A stretch of DNA of 64,000 nucleotides from Desulfosporosinus shakirovi (GTDB taxonomy: Bacteria; Bacillota; Desulfitobacteriia; Desulfitobacteriales; Desulfitobacteriaceae). Where the stretch lies: contig NZ_JAJDOO010000016.1 of the NCBI RefSeq assembly GCF_020595055.1, forward strand, positions 47,126-111,125, read 5' to 3'. The position numbers and the translations under genes were made by a program. The notes beneath the pieces were generated by a model. It was not told the origin of the DNA. It was given only the letters and a program-made list of their open reading frames with translations, and did not search any database. Of the stretch, positions 49,250 to 57,789 are shown in pieces (position 1 is the first letter of the stretch; each line of letters starts with the position of its first letter).

Positions 49250-50014
49250 TTGATAACTAGGGTTGTCGCTATCGCTAATCAAAAAGGTGGTGTCGCTAAG
49301 ACTACAACGGCGATCAATTTGAGTGCTTGTTTGTCTGAACTTGGAAAACGCGTTCTGCTTTTAGATTTGGATCCACAAGGAAATGCTACCAGTGGTATGG
49401 GAGTTGCCAAAAATAAGCTTACTCATTGTATATATGACGTTCTTATAAATGACGTCCCTCTGGATCAAGTCATAATGAAAACTGAACAAAAACGTTTAGA
49501 GGTTGTTCCTGCTCGAATTGAATTGGCAGGTGCAGAAATAGAACTAGTCACACAGAATTCCCGTGAGAGTAAGTTGAGAAATGCTATCGAAAGTGTCAAG
49601 AGCGAATATGATTTTATTCTTATTGATTGCCCACCATCATTAGGGCTTCTTACCTTGAATGCTTTAACAGCAGCTACGGATGTTATTATTCCGATCCAAT
49701 GTGAATACTACGCACTTGAGGGGTTAACTCTCTTGATGAACACATTGGATAGAGTTCGCAAACATCTCAACCCTAAATTAAATATTTTAGGTGCCCTTCT
49801 AACGATGTTTGATGCTCGTACTAATCTTTCTATTCAGGTCGTTGATGAAGTTAAAAAATATTTTCCACAGAAAGTCTTCCGGAATATTGTGCCACGAAAT
49901 ATTCGTCTTAGTGAAGCTCCCAGTCACGGAAAGGCAATTAATACTTACGATTCTCGTTCTAGAGGTGCAGAAGTATATCGTGATTTAGCGAAGGAGGTCT
50001 TAGAACGTGTCTAA
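49250..50014 (+). CDS. soj: Chromosome partitioning ATPase Soj (ParA)
   Basis: MinD/ParA-type P-loop ATPase with the deviant Walker A NQKGGVAKTTTAINL, Walker A' DLDPQGNATSG and FILIDCPPSLGLL; 254 residues, no N-terminal regulatory extension. Controls DnaA activity and origin segregation in Firmicutes. Start TTG at 49250 with AAGGAAG upstream (weak spacing). It overlaps spo0J by 8 nt. Confidence 0.97.
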   Translation: MITRVVAIANQKGGVAKTTTAINLSACLSELGKRVLLLDLDPQGNATSGMGVAKNKLTHCIYDVLINDVPLDQVIMKTEQKRLEVVPARIELAGAEIELVTQNSRESKLRNAIESVKSEYDFILIDCPPSLGLLTLNALTAATDVIIPIQCEYYALEGLTLLMNTLDRVRKHLNPKLNILGALLTMFDARTNLSIQVVDEVKKYFPQKVFRNIVPRNIRLSEAPSHGKAINTYDSRSRGAEVYRDLAKEVLERV

Positions 50015-50852
50015 AAAGGGACTAGGCCGAGGACTTCAAGCATTACTTCCTGATGAAATAGGTGACGATCCAAGCATCAAGGAAATTCTTATTTCTCTTA
50101 TTGATCCTAATCCAAAACAACCTCGAACAGAATTTGAACCACAAGCGTTAAATGATCTTGCAGATTCGTTACGTCTCCATGGCCTTTTACAGCCAATTTT
50201 AGTAAGGCCAGCTGGAGAGCGATATTTCGTTATTGCTGGTGAACGACGTTTAAGAGCCGCCAAAATTGCCGGTCTAACTGCAATCAAATGTATAGTCCAA
50301 GTTTGCAGTGATCAAGAAATGGCTGAACGAGCTTTGATTGAAAATATTCAACGTTCAGATTTGTCTCCAGTCGAAGAAGGCTTAGCCTATGAAAGATTGA
50401 TTAATGAATATGGGTTAAGTCAAGAACAAGTTTCACAGCGTGTTGGAAAAGCACGAACAACTGTGACTAATCTTTTGCGTGTGATACAGTTACCTGAGAC
50501 AGTTCTCGACTTACTTAGAAATAATTTGATTTCTCTAGGTCATGCTAAGGTATTACTTGGAGTTAAAGATACTTCATTACAGGTACTAACCGCACAAAAG
50601 ACTGCAAAAGAACAATTGTCTGTTCGAGATACCGAAAATCTTATTAATAGGCTTACGGAAAAAGTTGAAAAGGATAAACTTACTCCCGAACGGTATCCCC
50701 TACTCCATAGTGTTCAAGATAAATTAAGGACCAGTTTTCAGACCAAAGTTATTGTTAAAGGAGATTATAAACGCGGTCGTATAGAGGTGCAATATTTTTC
50801 CGAAGATGAGTTAAATCGGCTTTTAGAATTATGGAATATCAACATTGAATAA
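50007..50852 (+). CDS. spo0J: Chromosome partitioning protein Spo0J (ParB)
   Basis: CTP-dependent DNA clamp that loads at parS. N-terminal GLGRGLQALLPD, the CTP-binding box GERRLRAAKIAG and ENIQRSDLSPVEEGLAY, a helix-turn-helix (LSQEQVSQRVGKARTTVTNLL) and a C-terminal dimerisation domain are visible in 281 residues. GTG start overlapping soj. Two parS sites are 350 and 650 bp downstream. Confidence 0.97.
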   Translation: MSKKGLGRGLQALLPDEIGDDPSIKEILISLIDPNPKQPRTEFEPQALNDLADSLRLHGLLQPILVRPAGERYFVIAGERRLRAAKIAGLTAIKCIVQVCSDQEMAERALIENIQRSDLSPVEEGLAYERLINEYGLSQEQVSQRVGKARTTVTNLLRVIQLPETVLDLLRNNLISLGHAKVLLGVKDTSLQVLTAQKTAKEQLSVRDTENLINRLTEKVEKDKLTPERYPLLHSVQDKLRTSFQTKVIVKGDYKRGRIEVQYFSEDELNRLLELWNINIE

Positions 50853-50858
50853 TTTTTA

Positions 50859-50887
50859 TTGACTTGCGTCGACACAAGGTATATAAG
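50859..50887 (+). promoter_or_regulatory. Promoter downstream of spo0J
   Basis: TTGACT (50859-50864), 17 nt, TATAAG (50882-50887), starting 6 nt after the spo0J stop. No gene begins within 650 nt, so the transcript would be non-coding at first. Confidence 0.6.
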
Positions 50888-50893
50888 ATCGTC

Positions 50894-51165
50894 GTAGTCT
50901 TCTACACTGATATTTTAGATAAGTGCCTGCAACCATAAACATAATATATAGTATTGAATTATTACACCGCCGTGGATGTTATAGGTCTCGTGATGGGGGA
51001 AAGCGACTGCTGGCTATGAACTGAATAATGCCAATGACCATTTGTCAATCTAAGATGGTTAAGAGTAGAGCACTCCCATATTTAAGCAAGGTTTTGGTAT
51101 GGCTTAAATGCTCCATTGGTTAAGGACGTTGAGTTTAACCGCATGGATGGTGGGAAGGGTATTTT
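50894..51165 (+). ncRNA. Candidate structured non-coding RNA between spo0J and parS
   Basis: No open frame with a start signal is present in this 270-nt stretch, yet it is less A/T-rich than usual gaps and holds four consecutive hairpins: TGGC/GCCA (51011-51033), ACCATTT/AAGATGGT (51037-51059), ATTTAAGC/GCTTAAAT (51080-51109, 8 perfect pairs) and GGTTAA/TTAACC (51118-51140). A good promoter sits at its left end. Part of it (TACACCGCCGTGGATG, 50963-50978) is an exact inverted match to repeat R3. It may be an RNA gene, a leader of the DUF554 gene, or decayed repeats. Confidence 0.4.
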
Positions 51166-51201
51166 TAAAAATCTTATCACTTTACTCTAGCTAGTAATGA
51201 A

Positions 51202-51217
51202 TGTTCCACGTGGAACA
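51202..51217. other. parS site 1
   Basis: TGTTCCACGTGGAACA, a perfect 16-bp palindrome matching the Firmicute parS consensus, on the spo0J side of the origin. Flanked on the left by TAGCTAGTAATGA. Confidence 0.95.
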
Positions 51218-51391
51218 TTTACCTACTAATTTGAGTTTGCTAATTTATCAAAAGTCTAGGTTTTGTAAAGGTTTACGATTAGTTTTACGGAATATATGTG
51301 CATAAAAAAACAACCTTTGGTGTCAAAAACCATGTACATAGAGGTAATAATGATTCATCGTTAACCAATTAATTCACGTTAGACCCGGTCG

Positions 51392-51435
51392 GGCTTGTCC
51401 CACAATCGTACGCGCGTAGGATTGTGGGACAAGCC
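51392..51435. repeat. 44-bp near-perfect palindrome between the parS sites
   Basis: Arms GGCTTGTCCCACAATC and GATTGTGGGACAAGCC (16 bp, perfect) flank G-TACGCGCGTA-G, itself palindromic. Only one G:G mismatch breaks full symmetry. There is no T-run, so it is not an ordinary terminator. The rest of 51218-51501 shows nothing recognisable. Confidence 0.85.
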
Positions 51436-51501
51436 GAGTAAAGGGGTTTGATAGCAAATTATAATTACCATATTAACATAATTGAATAGCTAGTTAAGAA
51501 A

Positions 51502-51517
51502 TGTTCCACGTGGAACA
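51502..51517. other. parS site 2
   Basis: TGTTCCACGTGGAACA, identical to site 1 and starting exactly 300 bp after it, again preceded by a TAGCTAGT-like stretch. Confidence 0.95.
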
Positions 51518-51552
51518 TATGGGCGCATTTAATTAGAAAGGAGGGAATATAG

Positions 51553-52253
51553 TTGTTGGGTACCGTCGTTAATACAGTAGCTATATTAATTGGAGGTCTG
51601 TTAGGATTGTTGTTTGGACAGACCCTGCCTGATAAAATCAAAAAAACCGTGATTCAAGGAATTGGTCTTGCAGTCTTGCTGATTGGGGTAAGTATGGCCT
51701 TGCAAACTAAAAACACTTTAGTAGTTATTGCAAGTTGGTATTAGGTGGAATCGTAGGGGGATTAATTGACATAGAATACCAGATGCAAAAATTTGGACAA
51801 ATGCTTGAGCGCAAACTATCAAAAAATGGGCAAACAGCGGGATTCACAAAGGCATTTGTAACAGCAAGCTTGATATACTGTGTTGGCGCGATGGCTATTA
51901 TGGGTGCATTCAAGAGCGGACTTACAGGCAACAACACAATACTTTACGCGAAGGCAATGTTAGATGGAGTAACTGCATTAGTATTTGCTTCGTCAATGGG
52001 AATTGGAGTATTAGCTTCAGCAATTCCAGTCTTCATATATCAAGGGTTGTTAACTCTTTCGGCGGAACTATTGCAAGGAGTTCTATCGCCACAGGTCATT
52101 ACTGAAATGGGTGCTACCGGAGGGTTACTCATTGTAGGAATTGGCTTTAATATTTTAGAAATAAAAGAGATTAAAGTGGGCAATCTATTACCAGGATTAT
52201 TTATTGCAATTCCATTAACTGTTCTGTTTACAAGACTACATTTAGGTATGTAA
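51553..52253 (+). pseudogene. DUF554 membrane protein gene with a frameshift
   Basis: The first frame (TTG at 51553, GGAGGG 7 nt upstream) encodes LGTVVNTVAILIGGLLG and stops at 51744 after VVIASWY. The second frame, from 51735, continues with LVLGGIVGGLIDIEYQM and runs to 52253 with the rest of the DUF554 membrane protein (six or seven hydrophobic segments). Inserting one T in GCAAGTTGG near 51735 restores a continuous ~233-residue protein of normal length. So either the gene is broken in this strain, the base is a sequencing error, or expression needs a frameshift; there is no slippery run to suggest the last. Confidence 0.8.
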
Positions 52254-52462
52254 GGATAATAAGTACAGAAAGGCATTTTAGGTAAGAAATATACTATTAT
52301 TTGAAATGTTGGTTAAGTCGAAATTGAAAGGAAGTGAATAAACCTGGTTTATGGTAGTTAATTAGGAAGCGAGAGGCTTTCAATCTACCACTTTGTTTAG
52401 TCGACAAGGAGAAAATTGGAACATAACTAGTTCGGATTTAAAAACCAGGCAAAGAATTGGCA

Positions 52463-52963
52463 ATGCTAGAGGGTATAATGCCTTTATATTGGTGGATTGT
52501 AAGTGTCTTAGCTTTTTTAGTACTTATTGTGTTTATACTATCGATTGCACTATATCGTCGAATGAAACGTTTTGAAGGTTCATATATAAGCTTGCAGAAG
52601 TTTATGAATGGAAAACAAATAGATGAATTACTGAATGAGTATGTTCATAAAGTTGATGAAATAGAGAAGAATGTTGATAAATGTAATCAAAGGCTTACTC
52701 CAATTGAACTAAAATTAAGGGCCAGCATAGATCGTGCCGAATTACTGCGTTTCAGGGCCTTTGAAGATGTAGGCAGCGACTTAAGCTTTGCAGTTGCGTT
52801 CTTGAATCAAGACTGTAACGGACTAGTTATTAGCTCCATTTACAGCCGAGAGGAAGCAAGAATATATGCCAAACCGATTAATGGAGGACAGTCGGTCTAC
52901 TCCCTTTCAGATGAAGAAAAAGAGGTTATATCAAAAGCGATGATTGGGCAACAAAAAATCTAA
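52463..52963 (+). CDS. DUF4446 family membrane protein
   Basis: About 166 residues: an N-terminal membrane segment (PLYWWIVSVLAFLVLIVF), a coiled-coil helix (QKFMNGKQIDELLNEYVHKVDEI), and a C-terminal domain with LLRFRAFEDVGSDLSFAVAFLNQ, GLVISSIYSREEARIYAKPI, the DUF4446 signature. Function unknown; the family is often found next to soj-spo0J in Firmicutes. Start uncertain: ATG at 52463, or ATG at 52478 with GAGGG 4-5 nt upstream. The 200 nt before it hold no recognisable gene. Confidence 0.85.
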   Translation: MLEGIMPLYWWIVSVLAFLVLIVFILSIALYRRMKRFEGSYISLQKFMNGKQIDELLNEYVHKVDEIEKNVDKCNQRLTPIELKLRASIDRAELLRFRAFEDVGSDLSFAVAFLNQDCNGLVISSIYSREEARIYAKPINGGQSVYSLSDEEKEVISKAMIGQQKI

Positions 52964-52977
52964 GTCATCTCTTATAC

Positions 52978-53550
52978 TTAAACACGTACTTTTAAGTAAG
53001 AACGAATTATTAGAGAACTGATATTTTCTGACAATCGCCAGACTAAGTTGAGACGGGTATTTTGCAAAACCATATATTCCATGAATCCGCCCACATTAAC
53101 AATGCCCGTCATGTGGGCTTCGCCTATTTCTGGAAGAGATTTATTAACACCTGACCCCGGTTTTAAAGGTCCATCCGCAAGTGTAATGCAGCCGATAGAA
53201 TCTAAACGTCCTAAACAGGCATCAACTGCAATAATGAATGGATTTGTAAAACTGTGTTGAATACTACATATGTTCTGTTCAAGATTAGTCGCATGTACAG
53301 GGTCATCTAATGTGCCATAGACATTAAGATGAGGTAATTTAAGGCGAGAAAGGTGTGTGCCAATTAATGGTCCTAAAGCGTCACCCGTCGAGCGATCAGT
53401 TCCGATGCACAAAATAACAGCTGGGCGTTTCTGAGTGGAAACAAATAGGTCAGATAGCCGCATTTCAAGTTTTGCTTTAGCAGTATAATCATCTACGTGG
53501 GCCTTAATTTTCTGGGTCTCAGTAAATAATGAAATTAAACTCACAAGCAA
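52978..53550 (-). CDS. yyaC: Sporulation protein YyaC (DUF1256, GPR-like fold)
   Basis: 190-residue protein with VILCIGTDRSTGDALGPLIG and FIIAVDACLGRLDSIGCITL, the conserved acidic sites shared with germination protease GPR and hydrogenase maturation proteases. YyaC is made under sporulation control in Bacillus and its gene lies next to spo0J there as well. It is the only minus-strand gene of the right arm; convergent with the DUF4446 gene, ending 14 nt away. Confidence 0.93.
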   Translation of the reverse strand: MLVSLISLFTETQKIKAHVDDYTAKAKLEMRLSDLFVSTQKRPAVILCIGTDRSTGDALGPLIGTHLSRLKLPHLNVYGTLDDPVHATNLEQNICSIQHSFTNPFIIAVDACLGRLDSIGCITLADGPLKPGSGVNKSLPEIGEAHMTGIVNVGGFMEYMVLQNTRLNLVWRLSENISSLIIRSYLKVRV

Positions 53551-53669
53551 CCTCCTTTCCTTAAATCACTAAAAATATAGCATTCTCTAAATTATTTCCC
53601 AAAAGATATAAATTTTATGCATGAGTTACTTATTCCGGCCATAAGCATGATGGCGAGGAGGGAGTAATC

Positions 53670-54704
53670 ATGCAGTGGAAAACGACATTTCAGGTAGCTG
53701 CAACCTATGTGGGAGCAGTCATGGGAGCTGGATTTGCATCAGGACAAGAAATTCAGCAATTTTTTGCCCGCTTTGGTTATTGGGGCTTAGCAGGAGTTGT
53801 ACTTAGTTCTGTGCTTTTTTCGCTACTAGGATGTGGCATGTTAGACTTACAAATTCGTTGGAAAATTAGATCCTATAATGACTTCTTTGACTATTTATTG
53901 GGCCCCCGTTTGGGGAGATGGGCAGATATGCTCGTAAGTGTCCTCTTATTTGTAGGAATGCTGGCAATGATATCTGGAAGTGGAGCGCTTTTTTACGAGT
54001 ATTTTGGCTTCTCTAGATGGTTAGGTATTCTCTTGACAGGCTGTATCATAGGACTGGCATTATGGTATCGGGGAGAAGGAGTATTATGGATAAACTCAGT
54101 CCTTATACCCTTGAAGTTCATTTTTTGCTTAGGAATTGCAACAGCTGCGATTTTTATTACAACTTCGCGAGACTGCGAACCTATCGTAATGCTCGCAAAT
54201 CCCATTGTGAGTAATTGGGTGGTCTCCGCCATCTTATACGTGTCATTTAATGTAACTCTAGCCATGGTGGTATTTGCATCGCTGGGGCGAGAAATTCAAA
54301 AAGCTGGTGCACGCTTGGGAGCAATTGTAGGAGGGATAGCTCTGGGGCTTTTTGCATTCTCTATAGGAGCGTCTTTACTTCGTTTCCCAGATATATTGGG
54401 TCTAGAAATACCTATGGTTGGAATTGCAGGTAAGTTAGGAGATTGGCCAGCCTTTTTCTACGTCGTTGTCTTATGGTTAGCAATGATTACGGCAGCAGTA
54501 GGCAATGGTTTCAGCCTTGTCAGCAGGGTGGTTGATTCTGGAAGGTTAAGCTATGGTAAGGCAACGCTTATATTATTTATTCTCCTCTTACCGATAGCAG
54601 GGGTTAAATTCTCCCAGATTGTACAACTGGTATACCCTCTGTTTGGCTATTTGGGTCTCGTTTTTATGCCGACAATTCTCTATTTCTGGAGAAAGGGTTA
54701 TTGA
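53670..54704 (+). CDS. YkvI-like APC-superfamily membrane transporter
   Basis: 344 residues with about ten hydrophobic segments. The first segment carries GAVMGAGFASGQEIQQFF, the substrate/ion-site glycine motif of YkvI-type LeuT-fold carriers. The substrate is unknown. GAGGAGGGAG precedes the ATG. It is monocistronic, divergent from yyaC. Confidence 0.85.
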   Translation: MQWKTTFQVAATYVGAVMGAGFASGQEIQQFFARFGYWGLAGVVLSSVLFSLLGCGMLDLQIRWKIRSYNDFFDYLLGPRLGRWADMLVSVLLFVGMLAMISGSGALFYEYFGFSRWLGILLTGCIIGLALWYRGEGVLWINSVLIPLKFIFCLGIATAAIFITTSRDCEPIVMLANPIVSNWVVSAILYVSFNVTLAMVVFASLGREIQKAGARLGAIVGGIALGLFAFSIGASLLRFPDILGLEIPMVGIAGKLGDWPAFFYVVVLWLAMITAAVGNGFSLVSRVVDSGRLSYGKATLILFILLLPIAGVKFSQIVQLVYPLFGYLGLVFMPTILYFWRKGY

Positions 54705-54845
54705 TTGACGAAAATAGCGATTTGCTTTACAAGTATAATTTTTGCTATAGTAGATTAGGTTTAGCATGATGATAATTAGTTGTTCACATATTGTGTTATA
54801 GAATATAATTGTTGCCAAACAGCACGATAACAAAGGGTGAGCCTG

Positions 54846-55322
54846 TTGAAATCTTTATATGATAGAGGATTAGATCATTTGGAAGCGCGAGACTATGATG
54901 AGGCTGAAGCAACCCTGAAAGAATACCTTACTAAAAATCCAACCAATGCAATGGCTTATAATAAACTAGGTGTTGCTTTAGCCAAAAGGCTAAACCGTAA
55001 TGAGGCAAAGCAATGCTTCAAAGAAGCATTGAATCACGATGCTAGGCATGTACATGCCTTAAATAACCTGGGTAATATTGCTCGGGAAGAGGGGGATTTA
55101 GAACAAGCAGTGGCGTATTATCAGAAAGCAATTCGCATTGATCCTGACTATTCGATACCCCATAATAATTTGAGCGTGGTATACAAGCAGCTTCACCGTT
55201 ATGGAGATTTCATTCGTGAGATAAAAACAGCAAAACGATTAGAAAATAAGAAGGCTCTTAATCCTAAAGAACAAACCTTCATGAGTTGGCTCAAAGAATT
55301 GTGGTCTAAGAGACGTAAGTGA
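54846..55322 (+). CDS. Tetratricopeptide repeat protein
   Basis: About 158 residues with three to four TPR units; clear ones are AMAYNKLGVALAKRLNRNEAKQCF, HALNNLGNIAREEGDLEQAVAYY and IPHNNLSVVYKQLHRYGDF. The C-terminus is basic (LKELWSKRRK). The TTG at 54846 has GGGTGA 5-6 nt upstream; the open frame starts three codons earlier with GTG. It is a protein-protein interaction scaffold of unknown partner; 104 nt before selB, possibly in one transcript. Confidence 0.82.
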   Translation: MKSLYDRGLDHLEARDYDEAEATLKEYLTKNPTNAMAYNKLGVALAKRLNRNEAKQCFKEALNHDARHVHALNNLGNIAREEGDLEQAVAYYQKAIRIDPDYSIPHNNLSVVYKQLHRYGDFIREIKTAKRLENKKALNPKEQTFMSWLKELWSKRRK

Positions 55323-55352
55323 ACTCGCTCAACTAAAGCTAAACATTGAGAC
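55319..55352. repeat. Short dispersed repeat, copy 2 of 2
   Basis: 34 bp matching 20197-20230 at 27 positions (GTGAAC... CTAAAGCTAAA ...GAGAC). It begins at the TPR gene's stop codon and lies before selB. Confidence 0.5.
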
Positions 55353-55426
55353 TATATCACCCAAGCAAAACATGGAATACCCTCATTATAGAAGTGGGAT
55401 TCATGAACTGGATAAGGGGAAAGAAG

Positions 55427-57322
55427 ATGGATGAACGGCATTATTTAGTAGGGACAGCTGGGCATGTGGATCACGGTAAAACACAGTTGATTCGGGCCCT
55501 TTCCGGTATGGATACAGACCGTCTAAAAGAAGAAAAACAACGTGGTATCTCTATCGAACTGGGTTTTGCACATATGTTGTTGCCAAGCGGAAGGCAAGTA
55601 GGAATGATTGATGTCCCTGGGCATGAACGCTTTGTTCGTCAGATGTTGGCAGGGGCAAGCGGCATGGATATTGTGTTACTTGTCATTGCTGCTGACGAAG
55701 GGATTATGCCCCAAACCCAAGAACATTTGGATATTTTAACATTGTTAGGGATCCCCCGAGGGATTGTAGTTCTAAATAAAACAGACCTTGTGGATGAAGA
55801 TTGGCTTGAACTGATGGCAGAAGAGGTCCACGAAAAACTTAAAAAAACTGTATTTAACCAGGCACAAATATGTTGTGTTTCTGCCCAAACAGGTGAAGGT
55901 ATAGATGAACTCCGAAAAATAATTGATGATTTATTATCTGAAGTTGAAAGTAAAAAATCGACTGGTCCAGTGAGAATGCCAATTGACAGGGTTTTTAGCA
56001 TTCAAGGTTTTGGTACAGTTGTGACAGGAACCTTGCATAGTGGCACTATGGGATTAGGCCAAGAGCTGGCAATTGAGCCTAGCCACATAATTGCTAAGGT
56101 GCGTTCACTTCAAGTTTATAAAAATAAAGTAAGCTCTGCAGGAGCTGGACAAAGGGTAGCAGTAAATCTCGCCGGAGTAGATGTTGCAGAAGTTGAACGA
56201 GGTTCAGTTCTTGTAAAACCAAAGACATTTAAAGTAGGAAAGATTTTAGATTTGAAAATAACAAATCTTCCTTCCGCAGAAAAGCCCTTAGTCCAAAGAC
56301 AGCGAGTTCGTTTTCATCTTGGGACAACAGAGGTTTTAGGACGGATACATCTTTTGGAACAGGAAACCATACCCCCCGGGGAGGAGGGTTTCGCCCAAAT
56401 ACTGCTTGAAGAACCCGTTCTTGCTGCGCCAGGCGACCGTTTTGTGTTAAGGTTTTATTCGCCTACTCATACGATTGCTGGCGGTAAAATACTGAGCGTA
56501 GCAGAGTTTAAGCTAAAACGGTTTAAAGAAAGTGTATTGGACCAAATGAAGGTTAAGGACCAAGGGGATCCGCTTGACCTTTTAGAAAGAGAGATGAACG
56601 AACCTAGAAGCGTTGTAGATATTGCAGTTCGCTTGCATGTAAATTCAGCTGATTTAGAAGATAATCTAAAATCTCTGGAAGAATCAGAACGAACGGAAAT
56701 TTGGATGGAAGATGACGTCTGTCTCTACTGGGGAAAGGCGTCAGCAGAAGCTTGGAGGTCAAAACTAATTGGGGTTGTAAGGGCTCACGAAGAGGAATAC
56801 CCCTTGCGGGGAGGGATCAGCAGAGAGGAATTAAAAACACGCCTCGGAATAACTTGGACACACCGACGTTGGCAAACGATTCTAGAGCAAGGAGATGCAC
56901 GTAACTTTTATCGTATTTATGGGAGCAAAGTTAGAACAAACGAAGGAGTGCAACTTCCTCATGAAGTTATTAAACGACTTGATGGATTACGAGCTATTTG
57001 GCAAAACGTCAAACTAATGCCGCCTGAATTAGGAACAGTAGCTGAAACATGTGGAATACCCAAGGCGGAGATACAAGAATACGCAGGGTACTTATGTGAG
57101 CAAGGAGAATGGGTCTCTATCACTGGATTCTATTTTAGGAGTGATGATATACAACAGGCTAAGTTAAGTTTGTTAGAGGTTTTAAAAATAAAAGGGGAAG
57201 TTGGAGTCGCCGAGGTTCGAGAGTTATGGGAAACATCTCGAAAATATTCAGTCCCTTTACTAGAGTATTTTGATCAACAACGCCTAACACAACGTAAGGG
57301 AGATAAAAGGACTCTCTATTGA
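55427..57322 (+). CDS. selB: Selenocysteine-specific elongation factor SelB
   Basis: EF-Tu-like GTPase that delivers Sec-tRNA to UGA codons with a SECIS hairpin. [17 protein letters not shown] (G1), GISIELGFA (G2), DVPGHERFV (G3) and NKTD (G4) are present, followed by two beta-barrels, domain III, and a C-terminal winged-helix array (from about residue 370: [13 protein letters not shown]...). 631 residues from ATG at 55427 (GGGGAAAG upstream); the open frame's first 27 codons are non-conserved. No selA, selD or tRNA-Sec is in the window, so the rest of the machinery must be elsewhere. Confidence 0.96.
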   Translation: MDERHYLVGTAGHVDHGKTQLIRALSGMDTDRLKEEKQRGISIELGFAHMLLPSGRQVGMIDVPGHERFVRQMLAGASGMDIVLLVIAADEGIMPQTQEHLDILTLLGIPRGIVVLNKTDLVDEDWLELMAEEVHEKLKKTVFNQAQICCVSAQTGEGIDELRKIIDDLLSEVESKKSTGPVRMPIDRVFSIQGFGTVVTGTLHSGTMGLGQELAIEPSHIIAKVRSLQVYKNKVSSAGAGQRVAVNLAGVDVAEVERGSVLVKPKTFKVGKILDLKITNLPSAEKPLVQRQRVRFHLGTTEVLGRIHLLEQETIPPGEEGFAQILLEEPVLAAPGDRFVLRFYSPTHTIAGGKILSVAEFKLKRFKESVLDQMKVKDQGDPLDLLEREMNEPRSVVDIAVRLHVNSADLEDNLKSLEESERTEIWMEDDVCLYWGKASAEAWRSKLIGVVRAHEEEYPLRGGISREELKTRLGITWTHRRWQTILEQGDARNFYRIYGSKVRTNEGVQLPHEVIKRLDGLRAIWQNVKLMPPELGTVAETCGIPKAEIQEYAGYLCEQGEWVSITGFYFRSDDIQQAKLSLLEVLKIKGEVGVAEVRELWETSRKYSVPLLEYFDQQRLTQRKGDKRTLY

Positions 57323-57378
57323 TCTTTAGTTGAACGAGTTCACCAGTTAGTTTTGAACATAAAAAACAAATTATATAG

Positions 57379-57424
57379 AGAGTAAGCAACCTTTTTGATT
57401 CACTTAAAGTTACTTACTCTTTTA
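57379..57424 (+). terminator. Terminator after selB
   Basis: AGAGTAAG-C-AAC ... GTT-A-CTTACTCT stem followed by TTTTATAT. Confidence 0.8.
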
Positions 57425-57508
57425 TATTCATCTAGTTAACACGCTAAAAATCCCAGTAATTACCGATTGGATACCTATTAAAATTAGCGACACTTTGTAC
57501 AGTATGGC

Positions 57509-57537
57509 TTGTCAAATGGTATTATAATATATAGAAT
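57509..57537 (+). promoter_or_regulatory. Possible promoter of the liv operon
   Basis: TTGTCA (57509-57514), 17 nt, TAGAAT (57532-57537). The 250-nt leader to livJ has no recognised riboswitch or T-box. The remainder of 57425-57789 shows no gene. Confidence 0.4.
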
Positions 57538-57789
57538 ATATAATTAGAGGTTTGTTATCTAACAGCCTCTGACTAAAGGGGAACCTGATCAATAGAGTTG
57601 TCATTTGATTGGGATTTTTATTAATAGTTGTACAAGTTTAAAACTACTTCGGGTGCATATTAATTTGGAGGTGAATTGAGGAAAAGTAATCAAATCAGAA
57701 CGTAAGAATACAGATGAATTATTTAAAGGCGGAAAAGAAAGATTGAAAAAGAAAGGTCGATAAGGGCCTATATAGAGAGGGGTATAAAG

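Noticed and set aside
50894..51165. M-box or other metal/metabolite riboswitch
   Set aside because: A loose resemblance (GACTGCTGG ... GCCAATGACC) to the magnesium M-box does not hold in the other conserved blocks, and no magnesium transporter follows.
57680..57765. Possible short lysine-rich peptide (SERKNTDELFKGGKERLKKKGR) upstream of livJ
   Set aside because: The frame is open and looks coding, but it has no start codon after the preceding stop; GGAGGTG fits only a nine-codon frame from another register. It may be a decayed small gene, too uncertain to list.
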